From Microcoleus vaginatus WJT46-NPBG5 (GTDB taxonomy: Bacteria > Cyanobacteriota > Cyanobacteriia > Cyanobacteriales > Oscillatoriaceae): a stretch of DNA of 64,000 bases. The notes below the pieces were generated by a model. The model was given only the letters and a program-made list of their open reading frames with translations, did no database searches and was not told where the DNA came from. Location of the stretch: assembly GCA_019359355.1 (NCBI GenBank), contig JAHHHM010000010.1:62001-126000 (forward strand). The letters are read 5' to 3'. This document shows, piece after piece, positions 18,544 through 28,520 of the stretch (position 1 is the stretch's first letter; each line of letters starts with the position of its first letter). A program made the position numbers and the translations under genes.

Positions 18544-21500
18544 ATGACACTCCTTCCAACTCAGACCTTGCTCTGCCATCCCTGCGACCGTAGCGCACCC
18601 AGCCTGATTGAAGAAGTGTTCCGACTTTATGATCGGGCATTGGACGCAACCAGCACCGGCATCGTCATTGCGGACGCAACCCAACCCGACCTTCCCCTCG
18701 TTTACTGCAATCGTGCCTTTGAGCGCATCACCGGCTACTCACGAGAAGAAGTGATTGGGCAGAACTGCCGGTTTTTGCAAGGGCCGAACCCCGATCCAGT
18801 AACCCTTCAAGAAATTCGGTGCGCCCTACGCGAAGAGCGTGACTTACAAATTATCTTGAAAAACTACCGTAAAAATGGCACCCCATTTTGGAATGAACTC
18901 ACCATTTCTCCAATCCGCGACAGCAACGGGCGATTAACTCACTTTATCGGAGTTCAAACAGAGATCACCGCCCGCAAAGAAGCAGAAGAAGCCTTACGAG
19001 AAACCGAAGCCAAGTATCGCAGCATCTTTGAAAACTCCACCGAAGGCATCTTCCAAACCGCACCAGACGGACGATATCTTAGCGCCAACCCTGCCTTAGC
19101 CAGAATTTATGGCTACGACTCACCCGAAGAACTGATGCGATGTTGCGCCGCAGACAAAATTTATGTCGATAGCAGCCGGCGCAACGAATTTACCCACCAC
19201 ATCCGAGAACAAGGTTCTGTCAGCCATTTTGAAGCGGCAATTTATCGCGCAGACGGCAGCGAAATTTGGATTTCAGAAAACGCCTGGGAAGTGCGAAACC
19301 AACAGGGCGAGCTTTTATACTACGAAGGCACCGTCATGGATATCACCCAGCGCAAACAAGCCGAAGCCGCCTTGCGAAATCAAGAATACTGGCTCAACAC
19401 CTTAATCGACGCCGTCCCGGATGCAGTCAGCCTGAAAGATAGCCAGGGGCGTTGGGTTGTGGCCAATCAATCCGCCCTCCAACTGTTTGGCTTAGAATCG
19501 GTAGAATATCGCGGCAAAACAGACGATGCCCTCGCCCCCTATATCAGCGAACCCCACAAGCATCTTTTAGCCGAGATTCGGCAAACCGATGAAACTGCTT
19601 TGACTGCCGGCAGCCATCCCAGCAAAACCCTGCCACAGCCAGATGCCGCAAGCAAAGTTTATGATACCCACAAAGTCCCCCTGTTCAACCCAGATGGCAG
19701 CCGCAAGGGACTGGTGATTGTCAGCCGCGACATTACAGATCGCATCGCAGCAGAAGCCGCATTGCGAGACAGCGAAAAGCGCTTCCGCACCATTTTTGAG
19801 GGCGCAGCGATCGGTATGGGACTCGCTTCTGTCAAAGGACAAAAACTAATTGCCACTAATCCGGCATTTCAGACAATGCTAGGTTATAGCGAAAGCGAGT
19901 TGCGCGGCCTGACGTTTAACGGGCTGACTCACCCAGACGATGCCGATTTAGAAGGCGATTGGCCGGCGAAGGGCGAACACAACGCTTACCAAAGTGAAAA
20001 ACGCTTTATTTGCAAAAATGGTAGCATCCGCTGGGTTCGGCTGAGTGTCTCCCCGCTTCGCAATGCTCAAGGCCAAGTTCAATTTATTCTAGGCGTGGTA
20101 GAAGACATTACCAATGCCAAACAAGCAGCGGTTGCCCTATTTCAACATGAAGCAAAATGGCGATCGCTGATTCGCCATAGCTCTGATATCATCACGATTA
20201 CGGATGCCGAAGGCACGATCCTCTACGCCAGTCCCTCCGTCTCAACGGTGTTGCGCTACCCACCGGAAGAAATGGTGGGTCAGTATGCCTTTGAATTTGT
20301 CCACCCTGAAGACTTGCCCCAAGCACTCGCTAACCACGAACGTCTGATCAGCAAGCTGGCAGCCTCCATTCCCCAAGAGTATCGCTTCCGGCGTGCCGAT
20401 GGTTCTTGGTGCTTTCTGGAAGCTGTGAGCGTTAATTTGCTGGCAGATCCGGCTGTTAAAGGAATTGTCATCAACTCCCGCGACATCACATCTCGCAAAC
20501 AAGTCGAATTGCGGCTGAGTAAAATTAATGAGTGCTTCTTGGGATTTGGCACCAATGCCGTTGAAAATATCCAGAGACTAACGGCACTGGCAGGAGAACT
20601 CTTAGGAGGCGCTTGTGCGCTTTACAACCGACTAGAGAAGATCGGGCAAACACAAGAAAAGCCCTTGCTGCACTCAGTTGGACAGTGGCACACCCCAGCT
20701 AACTATTGCCCAGTGGATCGCGCTGATGGCCATATCTGCTATGACGTGATTCAGCAAGGGAATGCTGAGGCTGTAATTATTTCTGACTTGCAGAACACCA
20801 TTTATGCCCAGACTGATCCGTGTGTAGCATCTTACGGACTGCAAACTTACATCGGTCAAGCAGTACGGCGTGGTGAGAGTTATCTTGGTTCGCTGTGCGT
20901 GGTATATACTGAGCCGGTGACATTCACAGAGGCTGACCAAAAGCTGATGGGGATTGTTGCTGCTGCGATTGGAGTCGAGGAAGAACGCGCAGCAGCCGCT
21001 ACAATAGAACGCCAAAAATCCAGAGAATTAGAAATTACTTTGCACGAGTTGCAACAAACTCAACTGCAACTGATTCAAACTGAGAAAATGTCTTCTTTAG
21101 GTCAATTGGTGGCTGGAGTTGCTCATGAAATTAACAATCCCATTGGTTTTGTCACCGGCAATTTAAGTCATGCGACGATTTACATCCAAGATTTGTTGGG
21201 TTTGGTAGAACTTTATCAACAAGAATATCCAGAACCAACTGCACGAATCCAGCAGGAAGTTGAGGCGATTGAGTTGGATTTCTTACTGCAAGATTTGCCT
21301 AAGCTTCTGGATTCGATGAAAATGGGGGCGGAACGCATCTGTGAAATTGTGCGAACTCTGAAAAATTTCTCTCGTTTAGATGAAGCGGAAGTCAAGCCGA
21401 TTAACATTCATGAGGGAATTGAAAATACACTGCTGATTTTACACAATCGGCTAAAATCCAAGGGATCTTTTCCAGGCATTCAAGTGATTAAAGACTATGG

Positions 21501-21936
21501 GGATTTACCCCCGGTTGAGTGTTATGCCGGCCAAATTAATCAAGTGTTTATGAATCTCCTGGCGAATGCGATTGATGCTTTGGAAGAGTCCTTTGCTAGT
21601 GCCGATACAGCCGATGCTAAAACCTCAACGTCTGAATGCAAACTCCCCACAATTGGAATTCGCACGTTTGTTTCCGCTGCCGGTGCGATTGTCGTAGCAA
21701 TTTCTGATAATGGTCCTGGCATCCGGGAAGAAGTCCGCCATAAGCTGTTTGATCCCTTTTTTACTACAAAGCCGGTGGGTAAAGGTACAGGGCTTGGTTT
21801 ATCTATCAGCTATCAAATTGTGGTAGAGAAGCATGGAGGTAAATTATCCTGTTTATCTGAACCGACAACGGGAACAGAATTTATTATTGAGCTTCCTAGC
21901 AGGACCCAAACAGATGCTTTAAATACGAAAGTTTAA
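18544..21936 (+). CDS. LOV-domain blue-light histidine kinase with PAS array
   Basis: 1130-residue soluble sensor kinase. The first PAS (about 30-145) is a canonical LOV domain: IGQNCRFLQG with the flavin-adduct Cys75, the FMN-contacting Asn residues in NYRKNG and FWNELTISPI, and the signalling Gln in GVQTEIT. It is followed by four further PAS domains (to about 660), a GAF (665-820), a coiled coil, HisKA with His861 in VAGVAHEINNP, and HATPase with SDNGPGI and GTGLGLS. I infer blue-light control of autophosphorylation. No receiver gene is adjacent. The kinase core closely matches the kinases at 1079 and 41733. Confidence 0.93.
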   Translation: MTLLPTQTLLCHPCDRSAPSLIEEVFRLYDRALDATSTGIVIADATQPDLPLVYCNRAFERITGYSREEVIGQNCRFLQGPNPDPVTLQEIRCALREERDLQIILKNYRKNGTPFWNELTISPIRDSNGRLTHFIGVQTEITARKEAEEALRETEAKYRSIFENSTEGIFQTAPDGRYLSANPALARIYGYDSPEELMRCCAADKIYVDSSRRNEFTHHIREQGSVSHFEAAIYRADGSEIWISENAWEVRNQQGELLYYEGTVMDITQRKQAEAALRNQEYWLNTLIDAVPDAVSLKDSQGRWVVANQSALQLFGLESVEYRGKTDDALAPYISEPHKHLLAEIRQTDETALTAGSHPSKTLPQPDAASKVYDTHKVPLFNPDGSRKGLVIVSRDITDRIAAEAALRDSEKRFRTIFEGAAIGMGLASVKGQKLIATNPAFQTMLGYSESELRGLTFNGLTHPDDADLEGDWPAKGEHNAYQSEKRFICKNGSIRWVRLSVSPLRNAQGQVQFILGVVEDITNAKQAAVALFQHEAKWRSLIRHSSDIITITDAEGTILYASPSVSTVLRYPPEEMVGQYAFEFVHPEDLPQALANHERLISKLAASIPQEYRFRRADGSWCFLEAVSVNLLADPAVKGIVINSRDITSRKQVELRLSKINECFLGFGTNAVENIQRLTALAGELLGGACALYNRLEKIGQTQEKPLLHSVGQWHTPANYCPVDRADGHICYDVIQQGNAEAVIISDLQNTIYAQTDPCVASYGLQTYIGQAVRRGESYLGSLCVVYTEPVTFTEADQKLMGIVAAAIGVEEERAAAATIERQKSRELEITLHELQQTQLQLIQTEKMSSLGQLVAGVAHEINNPIGFVTGNLSHATIYIQDLLGLVELYQQEYPEPTARIQQEVEAIELDFLLQDLPKLLDSMKMGAERICEIVRTLKNFSRLDEAEVKPINIHEGIENTLLILHNRLKSKGSFPGIQVIKDYGDLPPVECYAGQINQVFMNLLANAIDALEESFASADTADAKTSTSECKLPTIGIRTFVSAAGAIVVAISDNGPGIREEVRHKLFDPFFTTKPVGKGTGLGLSISYQIVVEKHGGKLSCLSEPTTGTEFIIELPSRTQTDALNTKV

Positions 21937-22042
21937 TAATAAACTTGATCTTGTTATTTTTTAAGGTGAAAGAATAAACAAACTTTTTTGCTTGCTGATT
22001 ATCAATTTTCCTGAAAATTTCATTTCTCCCTAGCACCCTCCT

Positions 22043-22306
22043 TCAATGCCGCCTGATCCACTTTCTTAAACGCTTCCACAAAGTGCGAAGATTGAAATAG
22101 TGACGGTAACGGGTTGCGGCTTCTTTTCCTACCAGTACCAACCCCAACCAAAAAGCTACTTCTGCTGAAACTGCCATGACTGGAACCAAAACGGCTTTAA
22201 ACGCAACAGTTAACGGCAACCACGGCACAATGGCAACAATGGCGATCCAGGGAAGAAAAGAGAAAATGATTAAAAATAGACCAAGCTTTTGTAAATTTCT
22301 CGACAT
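22043..22306 (-). CDS. Small membrane protein, transporter-suffix type
   Basis: 87 residues with two or three hydrophobic segments (FLIIFSFLPWIAIVAIVPWL, VLVPVMAVSAEVAFWLGLVL) and a basic tail RYRHYFNLRTLWKRLRK. It resembles the small cyanobacterial family annotated as transporter suffix domain proteins; the function is unknown. It lies 8 bp downstream of the sugar ABC permease gene and is probably cotranscribed, hinting at a role with that or another transporter. Convergent with the LOV kinase. Confidence 0.65.
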   Translation of the reverse strand: MSRNLQKLGLFLIIFSFLPWIAIVAIVPWLPLTVAFKAVLVPVMAVSAEVAFWLGLVLVGKEAATRYRHYFNLRTLWKRLRKWIRRH

Positions 22307-22314
22307 CTCGCCGT

Positions 22315-23202
22315 TTAATTCTTAATTCCTGTCGTAGCAATGCCGCGAATAAACTGCCGCTGGCCGGCCAGAAATAGTAACACAACCGGCAGCGTTGCAA
22401 TCACCACTGCTGCCATTAGTAATGACCAGTTATTTGTAAATTGCTCTTGAAAATCTGCTAAAGCGAGCTGTACCGTTCTTAAGGCCGGTCGGGTGGTAAA
22501 AATTAAGGGTTTGAATAAATCATTCCACTCCCCGATAAAGGTGAACAAAAACAGTGTGACTAAAGCCGGCCTGGCTAACGGTAGCATGACTCGCCATAAA
22601 ATTTGCAGCCGGTTTGCCCCATCTAATGCTGCCGCCTCTTCCAACTCCACCGGCACTGTGAGAAAATATTGTCGCAGCAAAAAAATTCCAAATCCATTGG
22701 CCGCCGTGGGTAAAATCAGCGCTGCGTAAGTATTAATTAGGTTTCCCCATTTCAGCACTAGGAAGATGGGAATGACCAGCAGTTGAAATGGAATCACCAG
22801 GGTTGCCAGTACGATCAACAGGATGATTTGTCGGCCCTGAAATTTTAACCGGGCTAAGGCGTAACCGGCTAGGGCTGAGGTGATCACTTGAAAGCCGGTG
22901 ACTGCTAGGGCAACGAAGGTAGAATTGGCAAATGCCAGCAGGAAATTCCCGCGCCGCCACGCCTCCTGATAATTTGCCAAGGTCAGAGGATTTGGCCAAA
23001 TGCCCGATGTGCCGGTGGGGGTTAATGAAGAGAGAAATACTACAGCCAGTGGCAACAGCACCACTGCCGCACCTACCACTAACGCAATCAGGCCCAGCCA
23101 TGTCCCGATTTGAGAAATATTTGTCGGCTGCGAGACAGACCAGGCGGATTTTTGGCTGTGCTGGCTTGCCGGGTTAAGTTTATCCAAACTGTCTTGAGGC
23201 AT
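22315..23202 (-). CDS. Carbohydrate ABC transporter permease (MalG-like)
   Basis: 295-residue inner-membrane permease of the binding-protein-dependent sugar uptake class. About six hydrophobic segments and the EAA loop that docks the ATPase (EEAAALDGANRLQILWRVML) are clear. The ~30-residue N-terminal cytoplasmic extension is polar. The partner permease, the ATPase and the binding protein are not in the window, so the substrate is unknown (maltose, glucosylglycerol and glycerol-phosphate systems all use this type). It begins a probable two-gene operon with the small membrane protein. Confidence 0.87.
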   Translation of the reverse strand: MPQDSLDKLNPASQHSQKSAWSVSQPTNISQIGTWLGLIALVVGAAVVLLPLAVVFLSSLTPTGTSGIWPNPLTLANYQEAWRRGNFLLAFANSTFVALAVTGFQVITSALAGYALARLKFQGRQIILLIVLATLVIPFQLLVIPIFLVLKWGNLINTYAALILPTAANGFGIFLLRQYFLTVPVELEEAAALDGANRLQILWRVMLPLARPALVTLFLFTFIGEWNDLFKPLIFTTRPALRTVQLALADFQEQFTNNWSLLMAAVVIATLPVVLLFLAGQRQFIRGIATTGIKN

Positions 23203-23512
23203 GGGAACTTATGAGATTTCCCTATTATAGGGATTACTAATTAAAATCACTACGCTTGATTTAAGGGAAGCCTGATCAGATTTATTGCGTTATTTGTAGT
23301 TTATAATACATTTATTAAGATAAAATCCTGTCTGAGGGAGACCCGTTCAGACGCTAAAGCTTTCCAAAAGCCAATAACACAGGTCAACCCTTTGTTGAAA
23401 GTATGTAAAGTAAACTATAAGGTAAGTTACATTCCACAACCTTTAACTGTTGCCCTACAGTCTACGGGTCAATCTCGTATCGGCTTACTCGTGATGAGGA
23501 GAAAAGAAACCT
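23203..23512. other. Intergenic region upstream of ado
   Basis: 310 bp between divergent genes. A perfect TATAAT is at 23302-23307 on the plus strand with no good -35 at the usual spacing; if used, the ado leader would be about 200 bases. TGTAA...TTACA half-sites flank 23402-23432. A strong ribosome site (GAGGAG) precedes ado. Confidence 0.4.
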
Positions 23513-24208
23513 ATGCCGCAGCTTGAGGCCAGCCCAACCATCGACTTTCAAAGCGAAAAATACAAAGACGCTTACAGCCGTATCAACGCCATTGTTATCG
23601 AAGGCGAACAAGAAGCCAACGAGAACTACATCAAACTGGCTGAACTGCTGCCCGATCAAAAAGATGAGCTGATCGGCTTATCGAAAATGGAGAACCGTCA
23701 CAAGAAAGGATTCCAAGCTTGCGGGCGGAACCTTGAAGTGACTCCAGATATGGAATTTGCTCGCAAGTTTTTTGCCGGCTTGCACAAAAATTTTCAAGCC
23801 GCAGCAGCAGAAAATCGAGTTGTAACCTGCTTGCTGATTCAATCACTGATTATTGAGTGTTTTGCGATCGCCGCTTACAACATCTATATTCCCGTTGCTG
23901 ATGAGTTCGCTCGCAAAATCACCGAAGGTGTCGTCAAGGATGAATACAGCCACCTCAACTTTGGAGAAGTTTGGCTGAAAGAACACTTTGAAGATTCCAA
24001 AGCTGAATTAGAAGAAGCCAATCGCCAGAACCTCCCGCTTGTCTGGCGGATGCTGAACGAAGTTGAAGGAGACGCCAGTATCTTGGGGATGGAAAAAGAA
24101 GCACTGGTTGAAGATTTCATGATTGCTTACGGCGAAGCCCTCAGCAATATTGGCTTCACTCCCCGCGAACTGATGCGCTTGTCTGCATACGGTCTGGCTG
24201 CTGTGTAG
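23513..24208 (+). CDS. ado: Aldehyde-deformylating oxygenase
   Basis: 231-residue ferritin-like di-iron enzyme that converts fatty aldehydes to alkanes plus formate, the last step of cyanobacterial hydrocarbon synthesis. The iron ligands are visible as [31 protein letters not shown] and [13 protein letters not shown] (Glu, Glu-x2-His, Glu, Glu-x2-His). Full length with the GAGGAG ribosome site 12 bases before the ATG. Followed by a hairpin, then the acyl-ACP reductase that supplies its substrate. Confidence 0.96.
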   Translation: MPQLEASPTIDFQSEKYKDAYSRINAIVIEGEQEANENYIKLAELLPDQKDELIGLSKMENRHKKGFQACGRNLEVTPDMEFARKFFAGLHKNFQAAAAENRVVTCLLIQSLIIECFAIAAYNIYIPVADEFARKITEGVVKDEYSHLNFGEVWLKEHFEDSKAELEEANRQNLPLVWRMLNEVEGDASILGMEKEALVEDFMIAYGEALSNIGFTPRELMRLSAYGLAAV

Positions 24209-24532
24209 TTCTCTATAGCTATAAAGCTGTCTGTTTTACCAAAATCAGTCTAAAAATCCAAGTAGGGGCACGCTAAGCCGTGCCTCTGCTATTTTAAGCA
24301 GATGTGTGCGGTAGTATGTTAATGATTAAGTAATCTTTAACAATTTTTGCAGTCCATGCCCGTGTAAGGATTCGGTGTTAGGGATCAAGGTCAAGGCAAG
24401 TGGAGCGAAGAATCATGGTTCTTCCCCTCACCCTCTTACCTCCTCACCCCCTGATTATGCGTGCGCGGATTAACACAATTTGTTTGCCCTGCCTCATTGC
24501 CCCCAGATTCACCGGCTCACCCATAGCAGTTC
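24209..24532. other. ado-aar intergenic region
   Basis: 324 bp including the hairpin above. The remainder is mixed sequence with C-rich stretches around 24425-24450. No gene or clear promoter was recognised, and no Shine-Dalgarno lies before the aar ATG. Confidence 0.45.
24265..24295 (+). terminator. Probable terminator after ado
   Basis: GGGGCACG (24265-24272) pairs with CGTGCCTC (24279-24286), eight pairs with one G-T, loop CTAAGC. It is followed by a short T-run within GCTATTTT. If effective, ado and aar are transcribed separately. Confidence 0.55.
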
Positions 24533-25558
24533 ATGTTTGGTTTAATCGGTCACCTTACCAGTTTGCAACACGCCCAGTCTGTCGCCAGAGAATTGGGATA
24601 TCCAGAATACGCAGATCAAGGGTTGGACTTTTGGTGTTCTGCCCCCCCCCAAATCGTTGATGACATTACTGTCACTAGCATCACCGGCCAAAAAATCGAA
24701 GGCCGGTATGTAGAATCGTGTTTTCTACCAGAAATGCTAGCTAGCCGCCGGATTAAAGCAGCCACGCGTAAAATCCTTAACGCAATGGCTCACGCCCAAA
24801 AGCATGGCCTGAAAATCACCGCTTTAGGGGGCTTTTCCTCGATCATTTTTGAAAACTTCAAACTGGAACAGCAGTTCCAGCAAATCCGCAATATCAAACT
24901 AGAGTTTGATCGCTTTACCACCGGCAATACGCACACGGCTTATATTATTTGCCGGCAGGTAGAACAAGCTTCCCAGAAACTGGGAATTGAACTGTCAAAG
25001 GCAACCGTCGCAATTTGTGGCGCAACCGGCGACATTGGCAGTGCCGTGTGCCGGTGGCTTGACGCCCGCACCGATGTGGCTGAACTGTTGCTAATAGCGC
25101 GCGATCAAGAACGATTGCAAGCCTTGCAAGACGAGCTAGGACGGGGCAAAATCATGCAGCTAGAGGAAGCCCTTCCCCAAGCTGATATCGTGGTTTGGGT
25201 GGCAAGTATGCCCAAAGGCGTGGAAATCGATCCAGAGCAATTAAAGCAGCCGTGCCTGATGATTGACGGCGGCTATCCCAAAAATATGGCCACCACAATT
25301 CAGCACCCCAATGTTTATGTGCTCAATGGCGGGATTGTTGAGCATTCCCTCGATATTGAGTGGAAAATCATGAACATCGTCAATATGGATGCGCCGGCGC
25401 GACAGCTATTTGCTTGCTTTGCCGAGTCAATGCTGTTGGAATTTGAGAAGCTGTACACCAACTTTTCTTGGGGCCGGAATCAGATTACCGTGGAAAAAAT
25501 GGAGCTGATTGGCCAAATGTCCGTTAAACACGGATTTCGGCCCTTACTGAGTTACTAG
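24533..25558 (+). CDS. aar: Long-chain acyl-ACP reductase
   Basis: 341 residues. Reduces fatty acyl-ACP to the aldehyde with NADPH, feeding the oxygenase. Seen: the family N-terminus [15 protein letters not shown], the catalytic-region [15 protein letters not shown], the Rossmann motif [18 protein letters not shown] at about 160-177 and the C-terminal [14 protein letters not shown] with the cysteine likely used for acyl transfer. A C9 homopolymer (24642-24650) lies early in the gene. The order ado-aar-accA is the conserved cyanobacterial arrangement. Confidence 0.96.
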   Translation: MFGLIGHLTSLQHAQSVARELGYPEYADQGLDFWCSAPPQIVDDITVTSITGQKIEGRYVESCFLPEMLASRRIKAATRKILNAMAHAQKHGLKITALGGFSSIIFENFKLEQQFQQIRNIKLEFDRFTTGNTHTAYIICRQVEQASQKLGIELSKATVAICGATGDIGSAVCRWLDARTDVAELLLIARDQERLQALQDELGRGKIMQLEEALPQADIVVWVASMPKGVEIDPEQLKQPCLMIDGGYPKNMATTIQHPNVYVLNGGIVEHSLDIEWKIMNIVNMDAPARQLFACFAESMLLEFEKLYTNFSWGRNQITVEKMELIGQMSVKHGFRPLLSY

Positions 25559-25564
25559 CTTTTT

Positions 25565-25711
25565 GTCAGCAGTCAGTCGTCAGTTGTCGGTTGTTTTCTG
25601 TCAGGTGCCAGTTGGCCTTTAATTAAAAAAAAAGCCAACTGCCGGCACTGAAACGATAACCACGCTTCCACTGACCGCTGACCGCTGATCGCTGACTATT
25701 GACTGTTAACT
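25565..25711. repeat. Heptamer-type repeats in the accA leader
   Basis: Short degenerate units of the CAGTCAGT / GCTGACC / GACTGTTAAC type before (25565-25600) and after (25671-25711) the hairpin. The second block runs right up to the accA ATG and replaces any recognisable ribosome site. Related CTGAGTC units occur at 28521-28619 and inside the kinase at 41733. Confidence 0.7.
25605..25648 (+). terminator. Terminator-like hairpin after aar
   Basis: AGTTGGC (25610-25616) pairs with GCCAACT (25634-25640), extended by GTGCC / GGCAC with a 3-base bulge. The loop is AT-rich and contains A9. There is no T-tract after the stem on the plus strand, so efficiency is uncertain. Confidence 0.5.
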
Positions 25712-26692
25712 ATGGCAACCGCTGAGCGCAGAACCTTCCTTTTAGACTTTGAAAAGCCCTTAGCAGAACTAGAGGGCCGCATTGACCAAATTCGGCAACT
25801 TGCTGAAGAAAACGGCGTCGATGTCTCCGAGCAAATCCGGCAGTTAGAAGCCCGTGCGTTCCAACTGCGTCAAGAAATTTTTAGCAGCTTGTCGCCGATG
25901 CAGCGAATTCAGCTGGCGCGTCATCCCAGACGCCCCAGTACGCTGGATTACATTCAAGCAATGAGTGATGAGTGGATGGAACTGCACGGTGATCGCCGGG
26001 GTTCAGACGATCCAGCACTCGTTGGCGGCGTTGGGCGTCTGGCCGGTCGTCCAGTCGTGATGCTGGGCCATCAAAAAGGCCGTGATACGAAAGATAATGT
26101 GGCAAGGAACTTTGGCATGGCATCTCCCGGCGGCTACCGCAAGGCGATGCGGTTAATGGAACACGCCAACCGCTTCGGAATGCCGATTCTCACCTTTATT
26201 GACACGCCGGGAGCGTGGGCCGGCATCGAAGCTGAACACTTGGGCCAAGGCGAAGCTATTGCTTATAACCTCCGGGAAATGTTTAGTTTGGATGTGCCGA
26301 TTATCTGTACGATTATTGGCGAAGGTGGATCAGGTGGGGCTTTGGGCATTGGCGTAGGCGACCGGCTGCTGATGTTTGAACACGCGGTTTATACGGTGGC
26401 AACGCCTGAAGCCTGTGCCGCGATTCTTTGGAAAGATGCCGGTAAAGCAGCACTCGCCGCAGACGCGCTTAAAATCACCGCTTGGGATTTGAAAAACCTC
26501 GGCATTCTCGACCATTTGCTGACTGAGCCTGTAGGGGGTGCCCATTCTGACCCGCTTAAGGCTGCAGAAATCCTCAAAAAGGCACTGTTGCAGCAGTTGG
26601 ATGAACTCTCCCAGCTCACAAGTCAGCAACGTCGGGAACTGCGATATCAAAAGTTCCGCAATATCGGGATGTTTGAAGAAGCTCTCGCTTAA
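25712..26692 (+). CDS. accA: Acetyl-CoA carboxylase carboxyltransferase alpha
   Basis: 326-residue alpha subunit of the carboxyltransferase that moves CO2 from biotin to acetyl-CoA to form malonyl-CoA. Seen: the N-terminal [37 protein letters not shown] and the oxyanion/CoA region [19 protein letters not shown]. Works with AccD, AccB and AccC, encoded elsewhere. Fatty-acid synthesis beside the alkane genes is functionally coherent. The leader consists of short repeats. Confidence 0.97.
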   Translation: MATAERRTFLLDFEKPLAELEGRIDQIRQLAEENGVDVSEQIRQLEARAFQLRQEIFSSLSPMQRIQLARHPRRPSTLDYIQAMSDEWMELHGDRRGSDDPALVGGVGRLAGRPVVMLGHQKGRDTKDNVARNFGMASPGGYRKAMRLMEHANRFGMPILTFIDTPGAWAGIEAEHLGQGEAIAYNLREMFSLDVPIICTIIGEGGSGGALGIGVGDRLLMFEHAVYTVATPEACAAILWKDAGKAALAADALKITAWDLKNLGILDHLLTEPVGGAHSDPLKAAEILKKALLQQLDELSQLTSQQRRELRYQKFRNIGMFEEALA

Positions 26693-26833
26693 TTTATTTT
26701 GCTGTTTTCGAGCGATACCGTCTTTAAAGGACGATGAATTTGATTCGCCGGCAGAGGTACGGGCGGCTGAGGGCCAATTTAGAGTCCCCGCCCTTACCCA
26801 CCGGCATCTAAAAGAATTCCAAAGCCTCAGTGG

Positions 26834-26861
26834 TATAATTGCATCAGTTACAATTTGTAAC
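26834..26861 (+). promoter_or_regulatory. Promoter with palindromic operator before SDR gene
   Basis: A perfect -10 TATAAT at 26834-26839 is followed at 26847-26861 by the 15-base perfect palindrome GTTACAATTTGTAAC, placed at the predicted transcription start. The -35 region is poor. A dimeric regulator bound here would block transcription; which regulator is unknown. Upstream, GGGCGG / CCGCCC at 26761-26766 and 26788-26793 can form a hairpin that may end accA. Confidence 0.5.
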
Positions 26862-26963
26862 AGTTTTCTCATACCGGCTCGCGTGCAGTTTTCTGACGCG
26901 ACGGGCTTCATTCCGTGTGAGGAACGCAAAGCTCAAGCCGATCGGAGATAATCAAAACATTTA

Positions 26964-27689
26964 ATGAATTTTCCAACAAAACGACGCGCCCTGATTACAG
27001 GAGCAAGCAGTGGGATTGGTAAAGCAACAGCCTTGGCGTTCGCGCAAGCAGGCGTTGATGTCGCCCTTGTTAGTCGCTCACAGGAAAAACTAGAGACGGT
27101 TGCTGATGCAGCCCGTCAGTCTGGTGCGGTTGCCGGTGTTTATCCCTTGGACTTGGCTAAGGTTGAGTTAGTGCGAGAAGGGATGAGTGCTATAGCCGCT
27201 GATTTTGGCCCTATTGATATCTTGGTGAATAATGCCGGCATGGGTTACACCGGCACCTTAATGGACACACCCCTCGCCGACTGGCAGCAGGTGATGAATC
27301 TGAATCTCACCAGCGTTTTTCAAAGCATCCAAGGGATTTTACCGATGATGCGGCAGCAAGGGTCCGGCATAATTATTAACGTTGCCTCTGTAGCTGCTTA
27401 CCGTGCCTTTCCGGGCTGGTGTGCCTACAACGTCAGCAAAGCCGGCTTAGTAGCCCTTTCTAAAACCCTGGCAGAAGAAGAACGCGGCAGCGGCATTCGT
27501 GTCACAACCATCTGTCCGGGTAGCGTTAACACCCCTATTTGGGATACAGAAACCGTTCAAGCTGATTTTGAACGTTCTCAGATGTTAACTCCAGAAATTG
27601 TCGCCAGCTCAATTTTACAAACCGCACTGCTGCCTCAAGGGGCTGTGATTGAAGAAATCACACTGATGCCTAGTGCCGGTGCCCTGTGA
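26964..27689 (+). CDS. SDR-family oxidoreductase
   Basis: 241-residue short-chain dehydrogenase. The NAD(P) motif TGASSGIGKA (14-23), NNAGMG (about 89-94), the catalytic Ser in IINVASVAAY and YNVSK (Tyr-x3-Lys) are all present. It resembles FabG-like 3-ketoacyl reductases, and its place after accA would suit lipid metabolism, but the substrate is not determined. There is a weak ribosome site. The promoter upstream has a palindromic operator candidate. Confidence 0.85.
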   Translation: MNFPTKRRALITGASSGIGKATALAFAQAGVDVALVSRSQEKLETVADAARQSGAVAGVYPLDLAKVELVREGMSAIAADFGPIDILVNNAGMGYTGTLMDTPLADWQQVMNLNLTSVFQSIQGILPMMRQQGSGIIINVASVAAYRAFPGWCAYNVSKAGLVALSKTLAEEERGSGIRVTTICPGSVNTPIWDTETVQADFERSQMLTPEIVASSILQTALLPQGAVIEEITLMPSAGAL

Positions 27690-27797
27690 GTGTTGAGTTA
27701 TAAATTAAACATTCGCAAGTTCGCACTCAGCTTGCCTCAGCGCTTACCCTTGAACGCTAACGCTGCTAACCACTACACACCCTAATCTAGACTGCTA

Positions 27798-28520
27798 ATG
27801 ACTATTGCATCTTCCGGCGGATCGAACTCAATTATTAACAATTCCATAACGCCTGACTCTGCGGATGCTATCGGCTTCGTCCAAACACGACCTGATCGCA
27901 ATACTAAATCAGACGGGGCAAAACCCAATCTCCACCCTCCCGCTGAAGAAGACAACGAGAAAATGATGGAAGCGGTGAAAACCATTCTGCTTGGCGTTGG
28001 AGAAGATCCAGAACGTGAAGGATTGCTCAAAACGCCGAAGCGGGTGGCAGAGGCAATGCGGTTCCTCACCGGCGGCTACACCCAATCTTTAGAAGAAATT
28101 GTCAACGACGCCATCTTTGATGAAGGTCATAATGAGATGGTATTAGTCCGGGATATCGCAGCCTTCAGCCTCTGCGAACACCATATGCTGCCATTTATGG
28201 GCAAGGCGCACGTTGCTTATATCCCGAACCAAAAAGTTGTTGGACTGAGCAAACTCGCCCGCATTGTGGAAATGTACTCTCGCCGGCTACAGGTGCAGGA
28301 ACGCTTAACCCGCCAAATTGCAGAAGCGGTTCAAACAATTTTAGAACCGAAGGGCGTTGCGGTTGTGATGGAAGCCTCCCATATGTGCATGGTGATGCGC
28401 GGTGTCCAAAAACCCGGTTCTTGGACAGTCACCAGTGCGATGCTGGGGGTATTTCAGGACGAACAAAAAACCCGTGAAGAGTTTCTCAATTTAATTCGCC
28501 ACCAGCCAGCGTTTTTTTAA
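27798..28520 (+). CDS. folE: GTP cyclohydrolase I
   Basis: 240 residues. Opens GTP to 7,8-dihydroneopterin triphosphate, the first step towards folate and pterins. The Zn ligands appear in [11 protein letters not shown] and [31 protein letters not shown] and the helix [19 protein letters not shown] are typical. The first ~50 residues are a variable polar extension. The 3' end faces trpF across a repeat-filled 91-bp gap. Confidence 0.96.
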   Translation: MTIASSGGSNSIINNSITPDSADAIGFVQTRPDRNTKSDGAKPNLHPPAEEDNEKMMEAVKTILLGVGEDPEREGLLKTPKRVAEAMRFLTGGYTQSLEEIVNDAIFDEGHNEMVLVRDIAAFSLCEHHMLPFMGKAHVAYIPNQKVVGLSKLARIVEMYSRRLQVQERLTRQIAEAVQTILEPKGVAVVMEASHMCMVMRGVQKPGSWTVTSAMLGVFQDEQKTREEFLNLIRHQPAFF

